DNA from: Bin87 sp965262485
GTDB taxonomy: Bacteria; Chloroflexota; Dehalococcoidia; Lucifugimonadales; UBA3495
Assembly: GCA_965262485.1 (NCBI GenBank)
Contig: OZ253540.1
Location: 2,976,001 to 3,040,000, forward strand
Direction of reading: 5' to 3'
Length of the DNA: 64,000 nucleotides
Part shown: positions 32,734 to 41,700 of the stretch, one piece after another
How the letters are laid out: every line of letters begins with the position of its first letter
Numbering within the stretch: position 1 is the stretch's first letter
Position numbers and translations under genes: made by a program
The notes under the pieces: model-generated
Seen by the model: only the letters and a program-made list of their open reading frames with translations
Databases searched by the model: none
Told to the model about the DNA's origin: nothing

Positions 32734-33313
32734 ATGATTTGGACTACCAACGAAGTAGGGGGAGTACTGGTTTTTCTGTTGCCCGGGTTGGTAGCGTCCG
32801 CAATGTTCTATTCGCTGACAGCACACGCCAAGCCGAACGAGTTCGGGCAGGTTGTGCAAGCGTTAATATTTACGATTGTGAGCCAAGCAGCGGCGTGGGT
32901 CGTCTATTTGACGATACCAGCGGTGTGGCCGGAGTTCATTGGACCGGAGGGTTGGGAGTTTGTCTTTCCCGTATTTGGTGGCGGCTGTTATTGCGTTAGT
33001 CGCAGTGTACTGCTCCAAATCACGACACGGTACACCGGTTGCTGCGTTACGGTAAAGCGACTGCAGAAGGACATCAGGGCCTTTCGATTTTACAAGAAAT
33101 CCCCTCTCCCTTGATGGGAGAGGGTTAGAGCCTGCCCCGTACTTGATACGGGGGTGAGGGTGAAGGTGTGAGATAGGGAACTATCCTGCGGCAGACTATA
33201 CCCCTCACCCCAGCCCTCTCCCACAAGGGGAGAGGGAGAATCGAAAGGCCCTGAGAAGGACATCGCAATGGTGGAATTTGTTAGAATTGATGGAGACCTA
33301 GTCTCGGAGGAGT
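32734..33313 (+). pseudogene. DUF6338-like membrane protein broken by frameshifts and a MITE
   Basis: ATG 32734 opens a hydrophobic protein (VLVFLLPGLVASAMFYSLTA, then VVQALIFTIVSQAAAWVVYL) of DUF6338 character. The frame stays open to 33114, but its last 45 residues are not membrane-like. Other frames supply the expected continuation: YLVAAVIALVAVYCSK from about 32970, then HDTVHRLLRYGKATAEGH to 33074. The MITE at 33075-33253 then interrupts, with the pre-insertion sequence resuming after the duplication. At least two frameshifts and one insertion are present. Confidence 0.55.
33075..33253. mobile_element. MITE, 179 bp, with 10-bp target duplication
   Basis: The inverted ends read CAGGGCCTTTCGATT on both strands (15 bp perfect). 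The 10-bp sequence agaaggacat flanks it (33065-33074 and 33254-33263). Inside are two copies of a ccctctccc/gggagaggg hairpin and a cccgtacttgatacggg hairpin. It lies at the 3' end of a decayed membrane-protein gene. Half-length relatives of its interior occur at 45555-45617, 46553-46592 and 47495-47531. Confidence 0.9.
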
Positions 33314-33319
33314 AGAATT

Positions 33320-33436
33320 ATGACCAGAGTCGCTAACCCTTCGCCCAGCGAACGCCGTGCGAAAGGCATATCAGACAAGATTTCAAAACTACGCAAACCC
33401 CCACCGCCACCACCACCTCCGCCATCCAAAAAATAG
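33320..33436 (+). CDS. 38-residue polyproline peptide
   Basis: This short frame starts at ATG 33320, with ggagga eight bases upstream, a strong ribosome binding site. It reads MTRVANPSPSERRAKGISDK, then a basic stretch, nine prolines, and SKK. The stop is TAG at 33436, five bases before an inverted-repeat element. Nothing similar is recognised. The good binding site is the main evidence that it is expressed. Confidence 0.4.
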   Translation: MTRVANPSPSERRAKGISDKISKLRKPPPPPPPPPSKK

Positions 33437-33441
33437 TCTCC

Positions 33442-33564
33442 TGTCATTGCGAGGAGCGCAGCGACGTGGCAATCTTGATGGAGTTAAATCCACGTCGGCG
33501 AACCGCCGTTGCCACGGCGACAAGATTGCCAACCCCCCGTATCAAGTACGGGGTCGCCATGACA
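33442..33564. repeat. tgtcattgcgagg-type inverted-repeat element, 123 bp
   Basis: The left end is tgtcattgcgaggagcgcag and the right end gtcgccatgaca. It is the same family as 24472-24592; both carry a ccccgtatcaagtacggggt hairpin at the right. Confidence 0.8.
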
Positions 33565-33604
33565 AAGTGGGTACGCATTTCCTCAGAGCATCGGCCGGTG
33601 AACC

Positions 33605-34738
33605 ATGGCAGACAGCAACGGATCTACACATCGCCCCAACGCGCGGCCCGAACCACGTTTCGACTGGTTCATTCCCATTGACGGCGACGGCGACCGGGCC
33701 GGCACACTGCGGGCGCAGCGTCCGCCGACCTTCGACTACCTCACCAGCGTTGCGAAAACCGCCGAAGACTGCGGGTTTTACTCCATGCTGATCCCAACGC
33801 GGTTCGCCAACGGGCTGTTCAGCGAGGACGCCCCGCTGGCCGAGACGTGGACGACGGCCACCGCGCTGGCGGCGGTAACGTCGCGCATCCGGTTCCTGGT
33901 GGCGGTGCGACCGGGCTTCGTGGCGCTGGGCCTGTTCGCCCAGATGGCCGCCGCGCTGCACCAGATTTCCGGGGGACGGCTGGACATCAACATCGTGCCC
34001 GGGGGAATCCAGAACGATTTTGAGCGGGTAGGCGAGGTTAGCGACCACGCCACGCGGTACGAACGCGCCGAGGAGTTCATCCAGGCGTGCCGCGCGTTGT
34101 GGCAGGACCCGCAACCCGTCAGTTACGCCGGCGATTTCTACCGGCTGCAGGGGGCCTACTGCTCCCCGGCGCCGGGAGACGACGCGCCGCGATTCTATCT
34201 TGGGGGCGCATCGCCGCGGGCCATCGGCCTTTCGTCGCGACAGGCTGACGTTCACCTGGGCTGGATTGAGCCACTGGCCGACACGAAACAGCGGATCGAC
34301 GATCTGCGGGAACAGTTTGAAGTCGCCAACCGTCCGTTGTCGCTGGGGTTACGCACGCACCTGGTGATCCGCGACGACGAGGACGAAGCGTGGGGCGCGG
34401 CGCGCAGCCTCATCGCCGACGCCGCTCCGGAGGTCAAGGCGCAGCGGCAAACGGCCATCGTGGGGACGCCGATGGTTGGGCAGCAGGCCCAGGCTCGCCA
34501 GGCCGAAGATCACCGGCTGGGTCGGCATCTGTGGAACGGCCTGTCAGAGGTGAGGGTGAATTGCGGCAGCGCCCTGGTGGGAACGCCCGATCAGGTGGCG
34601 GATGAGCTGCTGGATTACTGGCATCTGGGCATCGACGAATTCATCCTGAGCGGTTTTCCTCACGTGGAAGAGTGCCACCGAGCCGCTGAACAATTGCTGC
34701 CCCGGTTGCGCGACCGTATCGCCGCCGCCCGCAGCTGA
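33605..34738 (+). CDS. LLM-class flavin-dependent monooxygenase (SsuD-like)
   Basis: The product is 377 aa. The bacterial-luciferase fold shows in FDWFIPIDGDGDRAG at the start, YLTSVAKTAEDCGFYSMLIP (residues about 45-64), IRFLVAVRPGFVALGLFAQM, GGRLDINIVPGGIQNDF, RYERAEEFIQACRALW, and APRFYLGGASPRAIGLSSRQAD. The pattern is closest to alkanesulfonate monooxygenases, which use FMNH2 and O2 to cleave C-S bonds. With the thiol dioxygenase and rhodanese downstream, an organosulfur role is reasonable. No flavin reductase is adjacent. The start is ATG 33605. Confidence 0.87.
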   Translation: MADSNGSTHRPNARPEPRFDWFIPIDGDGDRAGTLRAQRPPTFDYLTSVAKTAEDCGFYSMLIPTRFANGLFSEDAPLAETWTTATALAAVTSRIRFLVAVRPGFVALGLFAQMAAALHQISGGRLDINIVPGGIQNDFERVGEVSDHATRYERAEEFIQACRALWQDPQPVSYAGDFYRLQGAYCSPAPGDDAPRFYLGGASPRAIGLSSRQADVHLGWIEPLADTKQRIDDLREQFEVANRPLSLGLRTHLVIRDDEDEAWGAARSLIADAAPEVKAQRQTAIVGTPMVGQQAQARQAEDHRLGRHLWNGLSEVRVNCGSALVGTPDQVADELLDYWHLGIDEFILSGFPHVEECHRAAEQLLPRLRDRIAAARS

Positions 34739-34750
34739 CCGATTTTATGC

Positions 34751-37700
34751 TTGCTCCAGCCCGCGCCGAGGCAGTCGTCCACCGTGAAGCATAGCCTCGG
34801 CCTTTCATTATGGTTGCTGCCCAGGCGGATTCGGTCTGCCTGGGGATTGCTGGCGGTTACGGCCTTCGGCGTGCTGGCGGCGGTAACCATCATGGCGCTG
34901 GGCGCGATGTATTCGCAGGCGCTGGCCGAGGCGGGATTACGGCACACGCTGGCCATCACCACACCCATAGCCATCAACACGCAGGTTGTGGTGCGCAACC
35001 GGCCACTGGGGCCCGAGGACTACCAGGCGCTGCGCACCGACATCGAATCCATCATGGACCGCGACGTGGGCTATCTGGTGAGGAGCCGGAACCGGTACGG
35101 CAAGGTTTTGCCCACGATACCCATCATAAATCCGGCGAGCACCACGGCCCTGGGCGCCCTGGATGAGGCTCCGTTGGGGCGGCCCGTGTTCGTTACCGGG
35201 TTTACCGAGAACTCGGTCATCGTGGATGGACGATGGCCGCAGGACGCCGTTACAACTGACGAGAACGGACGCCCCCACATCGAGGCGGTAATTGGCCCCA
35301 ATACCTCCCGGCAACTGGCCTGGGGCGTGGGCCAACGGGCGTGGATGGTGGTGTATCCGGCCGAGCCGCCGGATCACCCGCAGTATATTGCGGTTACCGT
35401 GGTTGGCATCGCCGAACCCATAAACCCACGGGCCGAATACTGGATGGGCGCAACGGATTATTTCCGCATCGGCGACTGGGACGGCCGGCCCACGGTGCCG
35501 CTGTACGTTACGGAGGAAGCGTATTTCAACGGAGTCGGAAAACCCTACCCGACGCTGGTTGGAGATTACGGATGGTTTCTCTACATCAATGCGGACGTGA
35601 TTACCGCCGACACCGTGCAGCAAACCCGCGATGACCTAACGGCGCTGGAAACCGACATCAACGGCCAGTTCCCCCGCTCGTACGTGCTGACTATCCTGGA
35701 GAACGGTCGGGGCACCGGGCTGTTGGCAACCTATCAAAAAGAGCTGACCCTGGCCAGGGCGCCGCTGTATCTGTTCATATCGCTGGTGGTGGTGGTGATA
35801 CTGTACTTCCTGGCGCTGGCGGTGGGTCTGCTGGCTGGCGCACGGTCGTCCGAGGCGTCGATGTTGCGCAGCCGGGGCGCCAGTATGGGACAGGTGGGCG
35901 GATTGCTGGGATCGGGTGAAGGTCTGGTCGTAGTGGTGGCAACGGCGTTGGGTCCGCTGCTGGCCTGGGGCATCGGCAGCGCGCTGCTGCTGGGAACCAT
36001 CAATCCCGCCGACCGCGCCGGCGTCGGGGATACTCCCATCGAGGCGGGGCTGTCGTGGCAGATGTACGCCATGGGAGTGGTGGGTGGCCTGCTGAGCCTG
36101 GGCGTGCTGGCCGTCGCCGGCGGCAGTCTGGCCCGACTGGGCATCCTGGACTTCCTGCGGGCCCGGGCGCGACCGCCATCCGCGCCGTGGCTGCAAAAGT
36201 ATTACATCGACGTGCTGGCCGTGGTCGCGCTGGTGGTGCTGGTGTGGCAGATTCGGCAGCGGGGCGGTTTTGTTGAAGGCGCCCTGACCGGACGCGGGCC
36301 GGCGCTGGACCCGCTGTTGCTGCTGGCTCCAGCGGCGGCGCTCCTCACGCTGGCATTCCTGATGCTGCGCGTGCTGCCCTGGGCAATGACCGTGGCTGCC
36401 TGGACCTCGCGCCACACCGCTCCGGCCTGGGTCGCGCTGGCGTTGCGGCAGATGGCCCGGCGTCCGTTGCCCTACGCCGCCCTGACCGTGGTGGTAACGC
36501 TGGCCGCGGCGTTGGGGGTGTTTGCCGGATCATTCCAGACCACCCTTGCCCGCAGCGAGGCGGAACAGGCCAGCCACCGTATCGGCGGCGATATTACGCT
36601 GAACGCGGCGCGATTCCTGGGCGAACGGGAAGCCCAGAAAGTGGCGGCGCTGAATGACATCGAAGGCGTGGAGGCGGTATCCCAGGTGATCCGTCAATCG
36701 GTGGGCTTCGTGGACGGGCCGACCCAGCGGGGTACCCTGATGGGGGTGGATCCCATCACCATGCCGCGGGCAGCGTGGTGGCGTGATGACTTTGCGGCGG
36801 ATGCGCCGACCACGCTTGACACGTTGCTGGCGCCGTTGCGTCGCACGCTGTCCGTGCATACGGCGGGGATCGCCTTGCCCGAAGAAGCCGACAGCATCGG
36901 GATGTGGGTGCGCCGGGACGACAGCCTGGAACTGGGCGCGGCCGTGCCGCTGCCAACCTACCGGCTGTGGCTCCGGTTAGGGGATGAACGCGGGTTTTAT
37001 CGCAACGTGGAATTGGGTACTTTGGAGCCGGAATTTGAAGAGGCCGTGGCCTGGCAGCACTATTGGATTCCACTCCCCGAAACCAGCGTCGGATCGCAGG
37101 ACGGCGGCAACCGGAGAGTGGTGGCGCTGTATATCTCGGGGGATTCGTTCTCCCGAACACCCCCTGGCGGCTTGTCTTTCGACGACCTGACCGCGTATGG
37201 GCCGGGGTTGCCCGTCGGTGGCGAGATTCTGGAGGGATTTGAGGATCTGGGGCCCTGGGTGGTGCTACCCCAGGGAGGATCCACGCCCGACCACATCGAG
37301 AGGACCGCCAGCTCTGCCCACTCGGGAGACGCGGGATTGGCCATCCGATGGCAGGAACCGCTGGGCCGGTCGCCGCGCGGCATCATAATCCCGCCCGGAC
37401 CGATGCCGGTGCCGGCCATCGGCGGTCCCGGCTATACCAGCGGCCAACTGGTGCGGGTTACCGTGGATGGATACATTGTCCCCACGCGCATCGCATCGGT
37501 AGTCGATTACTTCCCCACCCTGGACCACCGGCGGGGTTTCCTGGTGGTGTCGGCGCCCGAACTCAGGGCGTGGTTGCAGCAGGCTCCGGGCGCGCAGCCC
37601 GTGATACCCGACGAATGGTGGTTCGACATCGCCGAGGACGCAGATCGGGAGACGGTTGCCGCGGCGATACGGGACGAAGGGTACAGCCTGTCGTTCATCA

Positions 37701-38176
37701 GGGATCGCGTTGACGCCGTCGATGTGGCCACGCGCAACCCACTGGCCGGCGGAGCCTGGAACGCCCTGACGGGTATCGGGCTGGCGGCGCTGGCGCTGGC
37801 GGTTGGGCTGGCTCTGTGCGCCCACGGGGTGGTGGCCGTTCGCGAGCAGCGGGTTGATATGTCGGTGGGGGCTGCCCTGGGAGTTGCCCGGTGGCAGCGT
37901 TTTGCCGGCTTGGCGCTGGAACGTGTGATTATCGCCGTGCTGGGAATAATCATGGGCGGCCTGGCGGGCTGGGGTCTGGCGCAGTGGACGCTGGGCCAGT
38001 TGACCACCAACGCAGCCGGCGGCCCGGTTACTCCGCCGCTGGTTTTCGTCGCGGAAGGGCCGTGGTTAATCGCCACGTTCGTGTGCCTGGCGGTGGCTGC
38101 CATCTCGGCCATCACGCTGGCGGGGCTCACTGCGGGGCGGTTGCGGCCTCCCGAAATTTTGCGGGAGACTGAATAG
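34751..38176 (+). CDS. Large FtsX/MacB-type ABC transporter permease 1
   Basis: The product is 1141 aa from TTG 34751; a GTG at 34784 is equally possible. One membrane helix is near residues 30-52. A large extracytoplasmic domain follows, then an FtsX block with three helices (about 330-460; YLFISLVVVVILYFLALAVG, ASMLRSRGASMGQVGGLLGS). Two helices near 490-560 and a second extracytoplasmic domain (about 600-1000) come next. A final FtsX block (about 1010-1125; ALALAVGLALCAHGVVAV) ends it. The doubled layout resembles predicted lipoprotein or peptide exporters. It is followed immediately by permease 2 and two ATPases. Confidence 0.85.
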   Translation: MLQPAPRQSSTVKHSLGLSLWLLPRRIRSAWGLLAVTAFGVLAAVTIMALGAMYSQALAEAGLRHTLAITTPIAINTQVVVRNRPLGPEDYQALRTDIESIMDRDVGYLVRSRNRYGKVLPTIPIINPASTTALGALDEAPLGRPVFVTGFTENSVIVDGRWPQDAVTTDENGRPHIEAVIGPNTSRQLAWGVGQRAWMVVYPAEPPDHPQYIAVTVVGIAEPINPRAEYWMGATDYFRIGDWDGRPTVPLYVTEEAYFNGVGKPYPTLVGDYGWFLYINADVITADTVQQTRDDLTALETDINGQFPRSYVLTILENGRGTGLLATYQKELTLARAPLYLFISLVVVVILYFLALAVGLLAGARSSEASMLRSRGASMGQVGGLLGSGEGLVVVVATALGPLLAWGIGSALLLGTINPADRAGVGDTPIEAGLSWQMYAMGVVGGLLSLGVLAVAGGSLARLGILDFLRARARPPSAPWLQKYYIDVLAVVALVVLVWQIRQRGGFVEGALTGRGPALDPLLLLAPAAALLTLAFLMLRVLPWAMTVAAWTSRHTAPAWVALALRQMARRPLPYAALTVVVTLAAALGVFAGSFQTTLARSEAEQASHRIGGDITLNAARFLGEREAQKVAALNDIEGVEAVSQVIRQSVGFVDGPTQRGTLMGVDPITMPRAAWWRDDFAADAPTTLDTLLAPLRRTLSVHTAGIALPEEADSIGMWVRRDDSLELGAAVPLPTYRLWLRLGDERGFYRNVELGTLEPEFEEAVAWQHYWIPLPETSVGSQDGGNRRVVALYISGDSFSRTPPGGLSFDDLTAYGPGLPVGGEILEGFEDLGPWVVLPQGGSTPDHIERTASSAHSGDAGLAIRWQEPLGRSPRGIIIPPGPMPVPAIGGPGYTSGQLVRVTVDGYIVPTRIASVVDYFPTLDHRRGFLVVSAPELRAWLQQAPGAQPVIPDEWWFDIAEDADRETVAAAIRDEGYSLSFIRDRVDAVDVATRNPLAGGAWNALTGIGLAALALAVGLALCAHGVVAVREQRVDMSVGAALGVARWQRFAGLALERVIIAVLGIIMGGLAGWGLAQWTLGQLTTNAAGGPVTPPLVFVAEGPWLIATFVCLAVAAISAITLAGLTAGRLRPPEILRETE

Positions 38177-38179
38177 ACC

Positions 38180-41100
38180 ATGATGGCGATATTGCATTTG
38201 GGCTACGTGCTGGCGCGACGCCGGCTGATGTCTTCATTTCGCATTGAGCTGACGGTTTTGCTGGGCGTAGCGCTGTCGGTGGTGCTGCTGACCAGCGCCG
38301 TGGTCTTCAACGACCTGCTGGCGGAAACCGCGCTGCGGCGGGCTTTGGCCGAGGCGGATTCCGACGATGTGAATATCTGGACCAGAGTGTTCAACGACCT
38401 GGACGACCCGCGCACCGCCACGGCGGCCAGCGATCGTTATGCGTTGTCCAGACAGTTCGTGAACCAGCGCGTAATTGCGCCGTTGGCAGACTCAATTGGC
38501 GCAGCATCTTTCCAGGTCGAAACCGCCACCTTCTATTTTTCGGGGCGGCCTCACCTCGACCTCCCCAACAACGAACGCCCCCGGGGACGATTGCAGTATC
38601 TATCGGGACTGCAGGACGGCAAAGCCACGCTGGTGGATGGCCGCTGGCCCCAATTGGCGGAGGACGGCGGGTACGACGACACCACCGGCGCCACGGACGA
38701 TGTCGTGATAGAGGTGGCGGTGGACCCGGCCGGGTTTGAATTCCTGAACATGGAGCTGGGCGACACGTTTAACGTATTGCCGGCCACGGGCGGGGAGGGA
38801 CAGGCGCCCACGCGCGTCGCAGTGGTGGGGATCATAGAGCCGACTGATCCTGATGAGGAGTACTGGTACCGCCGTCAGAAATTGCTGACCTACCACGACA
38901 ACGACTGGACGCTGGTGCCCCTGTTCACCTCGGAGCAGGCGATACGACAACAGGTTGGCCGCCGGTATCCGGGAATCTATACCAGCTCGGCGTGGTTTTT
39001 GCAGATTGACCGGAATGGCGTGCCCGCCAAGCAGGTTAACGAACTGCAGCAGACGCTGCGGGACGTGCGGCGCAATGTTACCAACCACCTGCCCAACGGC
39101 AGCACGTCAACCGGACTGGCGAGGATTCTGGAAGCGCATGAGGAACAGCTGCTGCTGGCCCGCATCCCGCTGTTCCTGATGGTGTTCCTGGTTACCGGCA
39201 TCCTGGCCTACTACCTGAGCATCACCGCCGGGATGGTCATCCGGGCACGGGCGGCAGAGATCGCCATGCTGAAGAGCCGGGGCGCAACCACCCCGCAGAT
39301 CGGGATACTCACCTTGGTGGAGGGTTTGCTGCTGGCCGGGCCGGCGCTAATAGCGGGAGCGCTGTTGTCGCCGGTTCTGGCGCGGGGCCTGGGCGGACTG
39401 GTGTTCGACACCGCATCAGCCGGCGCGCCGGTTTCGCTGTCGTGGCAAGCATTCGGCATGGGCGCCGCGGGAGCGTTGCTGGCCGTGGTGGTGCTGTCGG
39501 TGGCGACGCTGGCGGCGGCCGGCAAGGGGATCGTGGAATTTCGGCAATCCGGAGCGCGGCCGGCCCGCACGCCGTTTATCCACCGATACTATCTGGACCT
39601 GCTGGCGCTGGTGGTTATCGCGTTTTTGTGGTGGCAGATTTCGAGCCGCGGCACGGTGTTGACGCGCAGCCTGGGCAGCCGTGATCTGGAGATAGATTTT
39701 GCGTTGCTGCTGGGGCCGGCATTGGCGCTCATTGCGCTGGGATTGCTGGTGATGCGGTTGTTCCCCCTGGTGGCCGGAATTTCGGCGCGGCTGGTGGGGG
39801 CGGTGGGACCCGGCTGGCTGGTTCAGGGCCTGAGACGTATCGCCAGAGACCCCATTGCGCCGGGGAGCCTGGTGGCCCTGCTGATGCTGGCAACCTCCCT
39901 GGGCGTGGTGGGCAGCGCGTTTTCAGCGACACTGTCCCGCAGCCAGGAAGACCGGGTCCGCTACGACGTGGGGGCAGATATCCGAATACACCACGACGGC
40001 AGCAGAACGGGGCGCAAGGACACCGGGGTTTCGGAGGCGTTGCCGGGTACCGCCGAGGCATTGCGAACCGAGGGCAGTCTGCTGACCGAAGGGTTTGGAT
40101 CACAACGGGTTTCGGTGCTGGCGGTGGAGTCGGACCGCCTGGCTGATGTGGCCTGGTGGCGTGAGGATTTTGGAGACGGCAACACGCTGCCCGAGTTGAT
40201 GGCGGCAATCGCGCCCAATCCGGATGCTCCCGAAGGCATCCGCCTGCCCGAAGGAACCACCGGGCTGGCGCTGTGGGCGCGTACCGGTGGATTGCAAAAC
40301 CGATTGATGACCGTGGTGGCCCGGGTGCGCGACTCCACGGGGCGACATTACGATGTGCAATTGGGGGACGTTAGCGGCAACGAATGGGTGCGAATGGAGG
40401 GACAAATCCCGCTGCGGGTGGGCCGGTCGGGGCGTCGCAGCGTAGACGACAGTTTGCCCCGCGTGGATGAGCCCCCGCACACGCTGGTTAGTCTGCAGGT
40501 TCTGGGGCGCACGAGCAACAACCGCCCTGGGGTGCTGTTCCTGGAGGGTTTGACCGCCATCACCCCACCGGGGGAGGCGGTGGTGGCAGCATTTACCGAC
40601 ACCGAAGGGTGGAACGTCATCGAAGACTACGTGCGGCCCGGTTTGTATGCCCTGGAGACGAGTCGCAGCGTTACGCGCCCGGAAAGCATCGGTTCGGTGG
40701 TATTCAGCTGGGCTCCGGGCGGTGTGGGTGTGCCGGGGATCAGTCCGGGTGAATCTCCGCCGCCGCTGCGCGTGGTGGTCGACCCGGGTGTTCTGGAAGC
40801 CACCGGATCAGAGGTGGGCGACCGCATCAGCCTGGGTATGTCCACGTTTGCGCTGCCGGTGGAGATTGTGGCGGTAACCGAGTTTTTCCCGACCCTCAAT
40901 CCCCGGGAGCAGCCGCTGGTGATCGCAGATCTGGGGGAGTTTGTCGATTATGCCAACCGGCACAGTCGGCGCGTTTTCGGCGGGGCCGGCGAAGCTTGGA
41001 TGGATCGAGACGTTTTGCCGGGCGACCTGACCATTGGCCTTGAAGCGGCGACTGCAGCCGAATCGTACATTGAGGGAATCGGGCTATCCGCCGGCGAAGT

Positions 41101-41584
41101 GCTGATCGCAGAAGAAGAGGTGGCCCTGCGCGGAAACCAACCGCTGGCCAACGCGGGCTGGGGGGGCTTGCTGGTGATAATGTTCCTGGCGCTGGCGTTG
41201 GCCAGTGCGTCGGGGATTGCGCTTTTCTGCTGGCTGGATACGCGGGAGCGGCAAACCGAATTTGCGCTGCTGCGTACCCTGGGCAGCACGCGAGGACAGC
41301 TCAACGGCGTGGTCTGGTTCAATCTGGCAACGGTGGTCGTGGCCGGCGTGGCGGTTGGCACCTGGGCGGGCGCGCAGATCGGAGCGGCCCTGCTGCCGGT
41401 GCTGGAAGTGGCCGAGGGTGGAGTGCGGGCGACGCCTCCGCTGACGCTCGAAACCGACTGGCGGATGCTGGCCCTCGCCTACGCCGTGCTGGGCGTGGTG
41501 ACGGCGGTTACGGTGGTGTGGCTGGCGCTGATCATGAACCGGCTGGACGTTCAGCGTGTGCTGCGCGCCGGCGAAGGCGGGTAA
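38180..41584 (+). CDS. Large FtsX/MacB-type ABC transporter permease 2
   Basis: The product is 1134 aa; it starts three bases after permease 1 stops. It has the same doubled FtsX layout: helix 1 at about residues 20-42, extracytoplasmic region, FtsX helices near 330-450 (YYLSITAGMVIRARAAEIAM, LKSRGATTPQIG), a middle pair near 475-545, a second extracytoplasmic region, and a final block near 990-1120 (LLVIMFLALALASASGIALF, ALLRTLGSTRGQL). The two permeases are distant paralogues and presumably form a heterodimer with the two ATPases. The cargo is unknown. Confidence 0.85.
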   Translation: MMAILHLGYVLARRRLMSSFRIELTVLLGVALSVVLLTSAVVFNDLLAETALRRALAEADSDDVNIWTRVFNDLDDPRTATAASDRYALSRQFVNQRVIAPLADSIGAASFQVETATFYFSGRPHLDLPNNERPRGRLQYLSGLQDGKATLVDGRWPQLAEDGGYDDTTGATDDVVIEVAVDPAGFEFLNMELGDTFNVLPATGGEGQAPTRVAVVGIIEPTDPDEEYWYRRQKLLTYHDNDWTLVPLFTSEQAIRQQVGRRYPGIYTSSAWFLQIDRNGVPAKQVNELQQTLRDVRRNVTNHLPNGSTSTGLARILEAHEEQLLLARIPLFLMVFLVTGILAYYLSITAGMVIRARAAEIAMLKSRGATTPQIGILTLVEGLLLAGPALIAGALLSPVLARGLGGLVFDTASAGAPVSLSWQAFGMGAAGALLAVVVLSVATLAAAGKGIVEFRQSGARPARTPFIHRYYLDLLALVVIAFLWWQISSRGTVLTRSLGSRDLEIDFALLLGPALALIALGLLVMRLFPLVAGISARLVGAVGPGWLVQGLRRIARDPIAPGSLVALLMLATSLGVVGSAFSATLSRSQEDRVRYDVGADIRIHHDGSRTGRKDTGVSEALPGTAEALRTEGSLLTEGFGSQRVSVLAVESDRLADVAWWREDFGDGNTLPELMAAIAPNPDAPEGIRLPEGTTGLALWARTGGLQNRLMTVVARVRDSTGRHYDVQLGDVSGNEWVRMEGQIPLRVGRSGRRSVDDSLPRVDEPPHTLVSLQVLGRTSNNRPGVLFLEGLTAITPPGEAVVAAFTDTEGWNVIEDYVRPGLYALETSRSVTRPESIGSVVFSWAPGGVGVPGISPGESPPPLRVVVDPGVLEATGSEVGDRISLGMSTFALPVEIVAVTEFFPTLNPREQPLVIADLGEFVDYANRHSRRVFGGAGEAWMDRDVLPGDLTIGLEAATAAESYIEGIGLSAGEVLIAEEEVALRGNQPLANAGWGGLLVIMFLALALASASGIALFCWLDTRERQTEFALLRTLGSTRGQLNGVVWFNLATVVVAGVAVGTWAGAQIGAALLPVLEVAEGGVRATPPLTLETDWRMLALAYAVLGVVTAVTVVWLALIMNRLDVQRVLRAGEGG

Positions 41585-41700
41585 CGGCGGCGGCAGGAAT
41601 GGGAACATAAGGGTTATAATGGCGGGGATTTGTCTGCGTACTGACGCCCCTCGGCTGTTGCCTCGCGACAAAAGCACAATGGAACGGATTATTCAACGAT

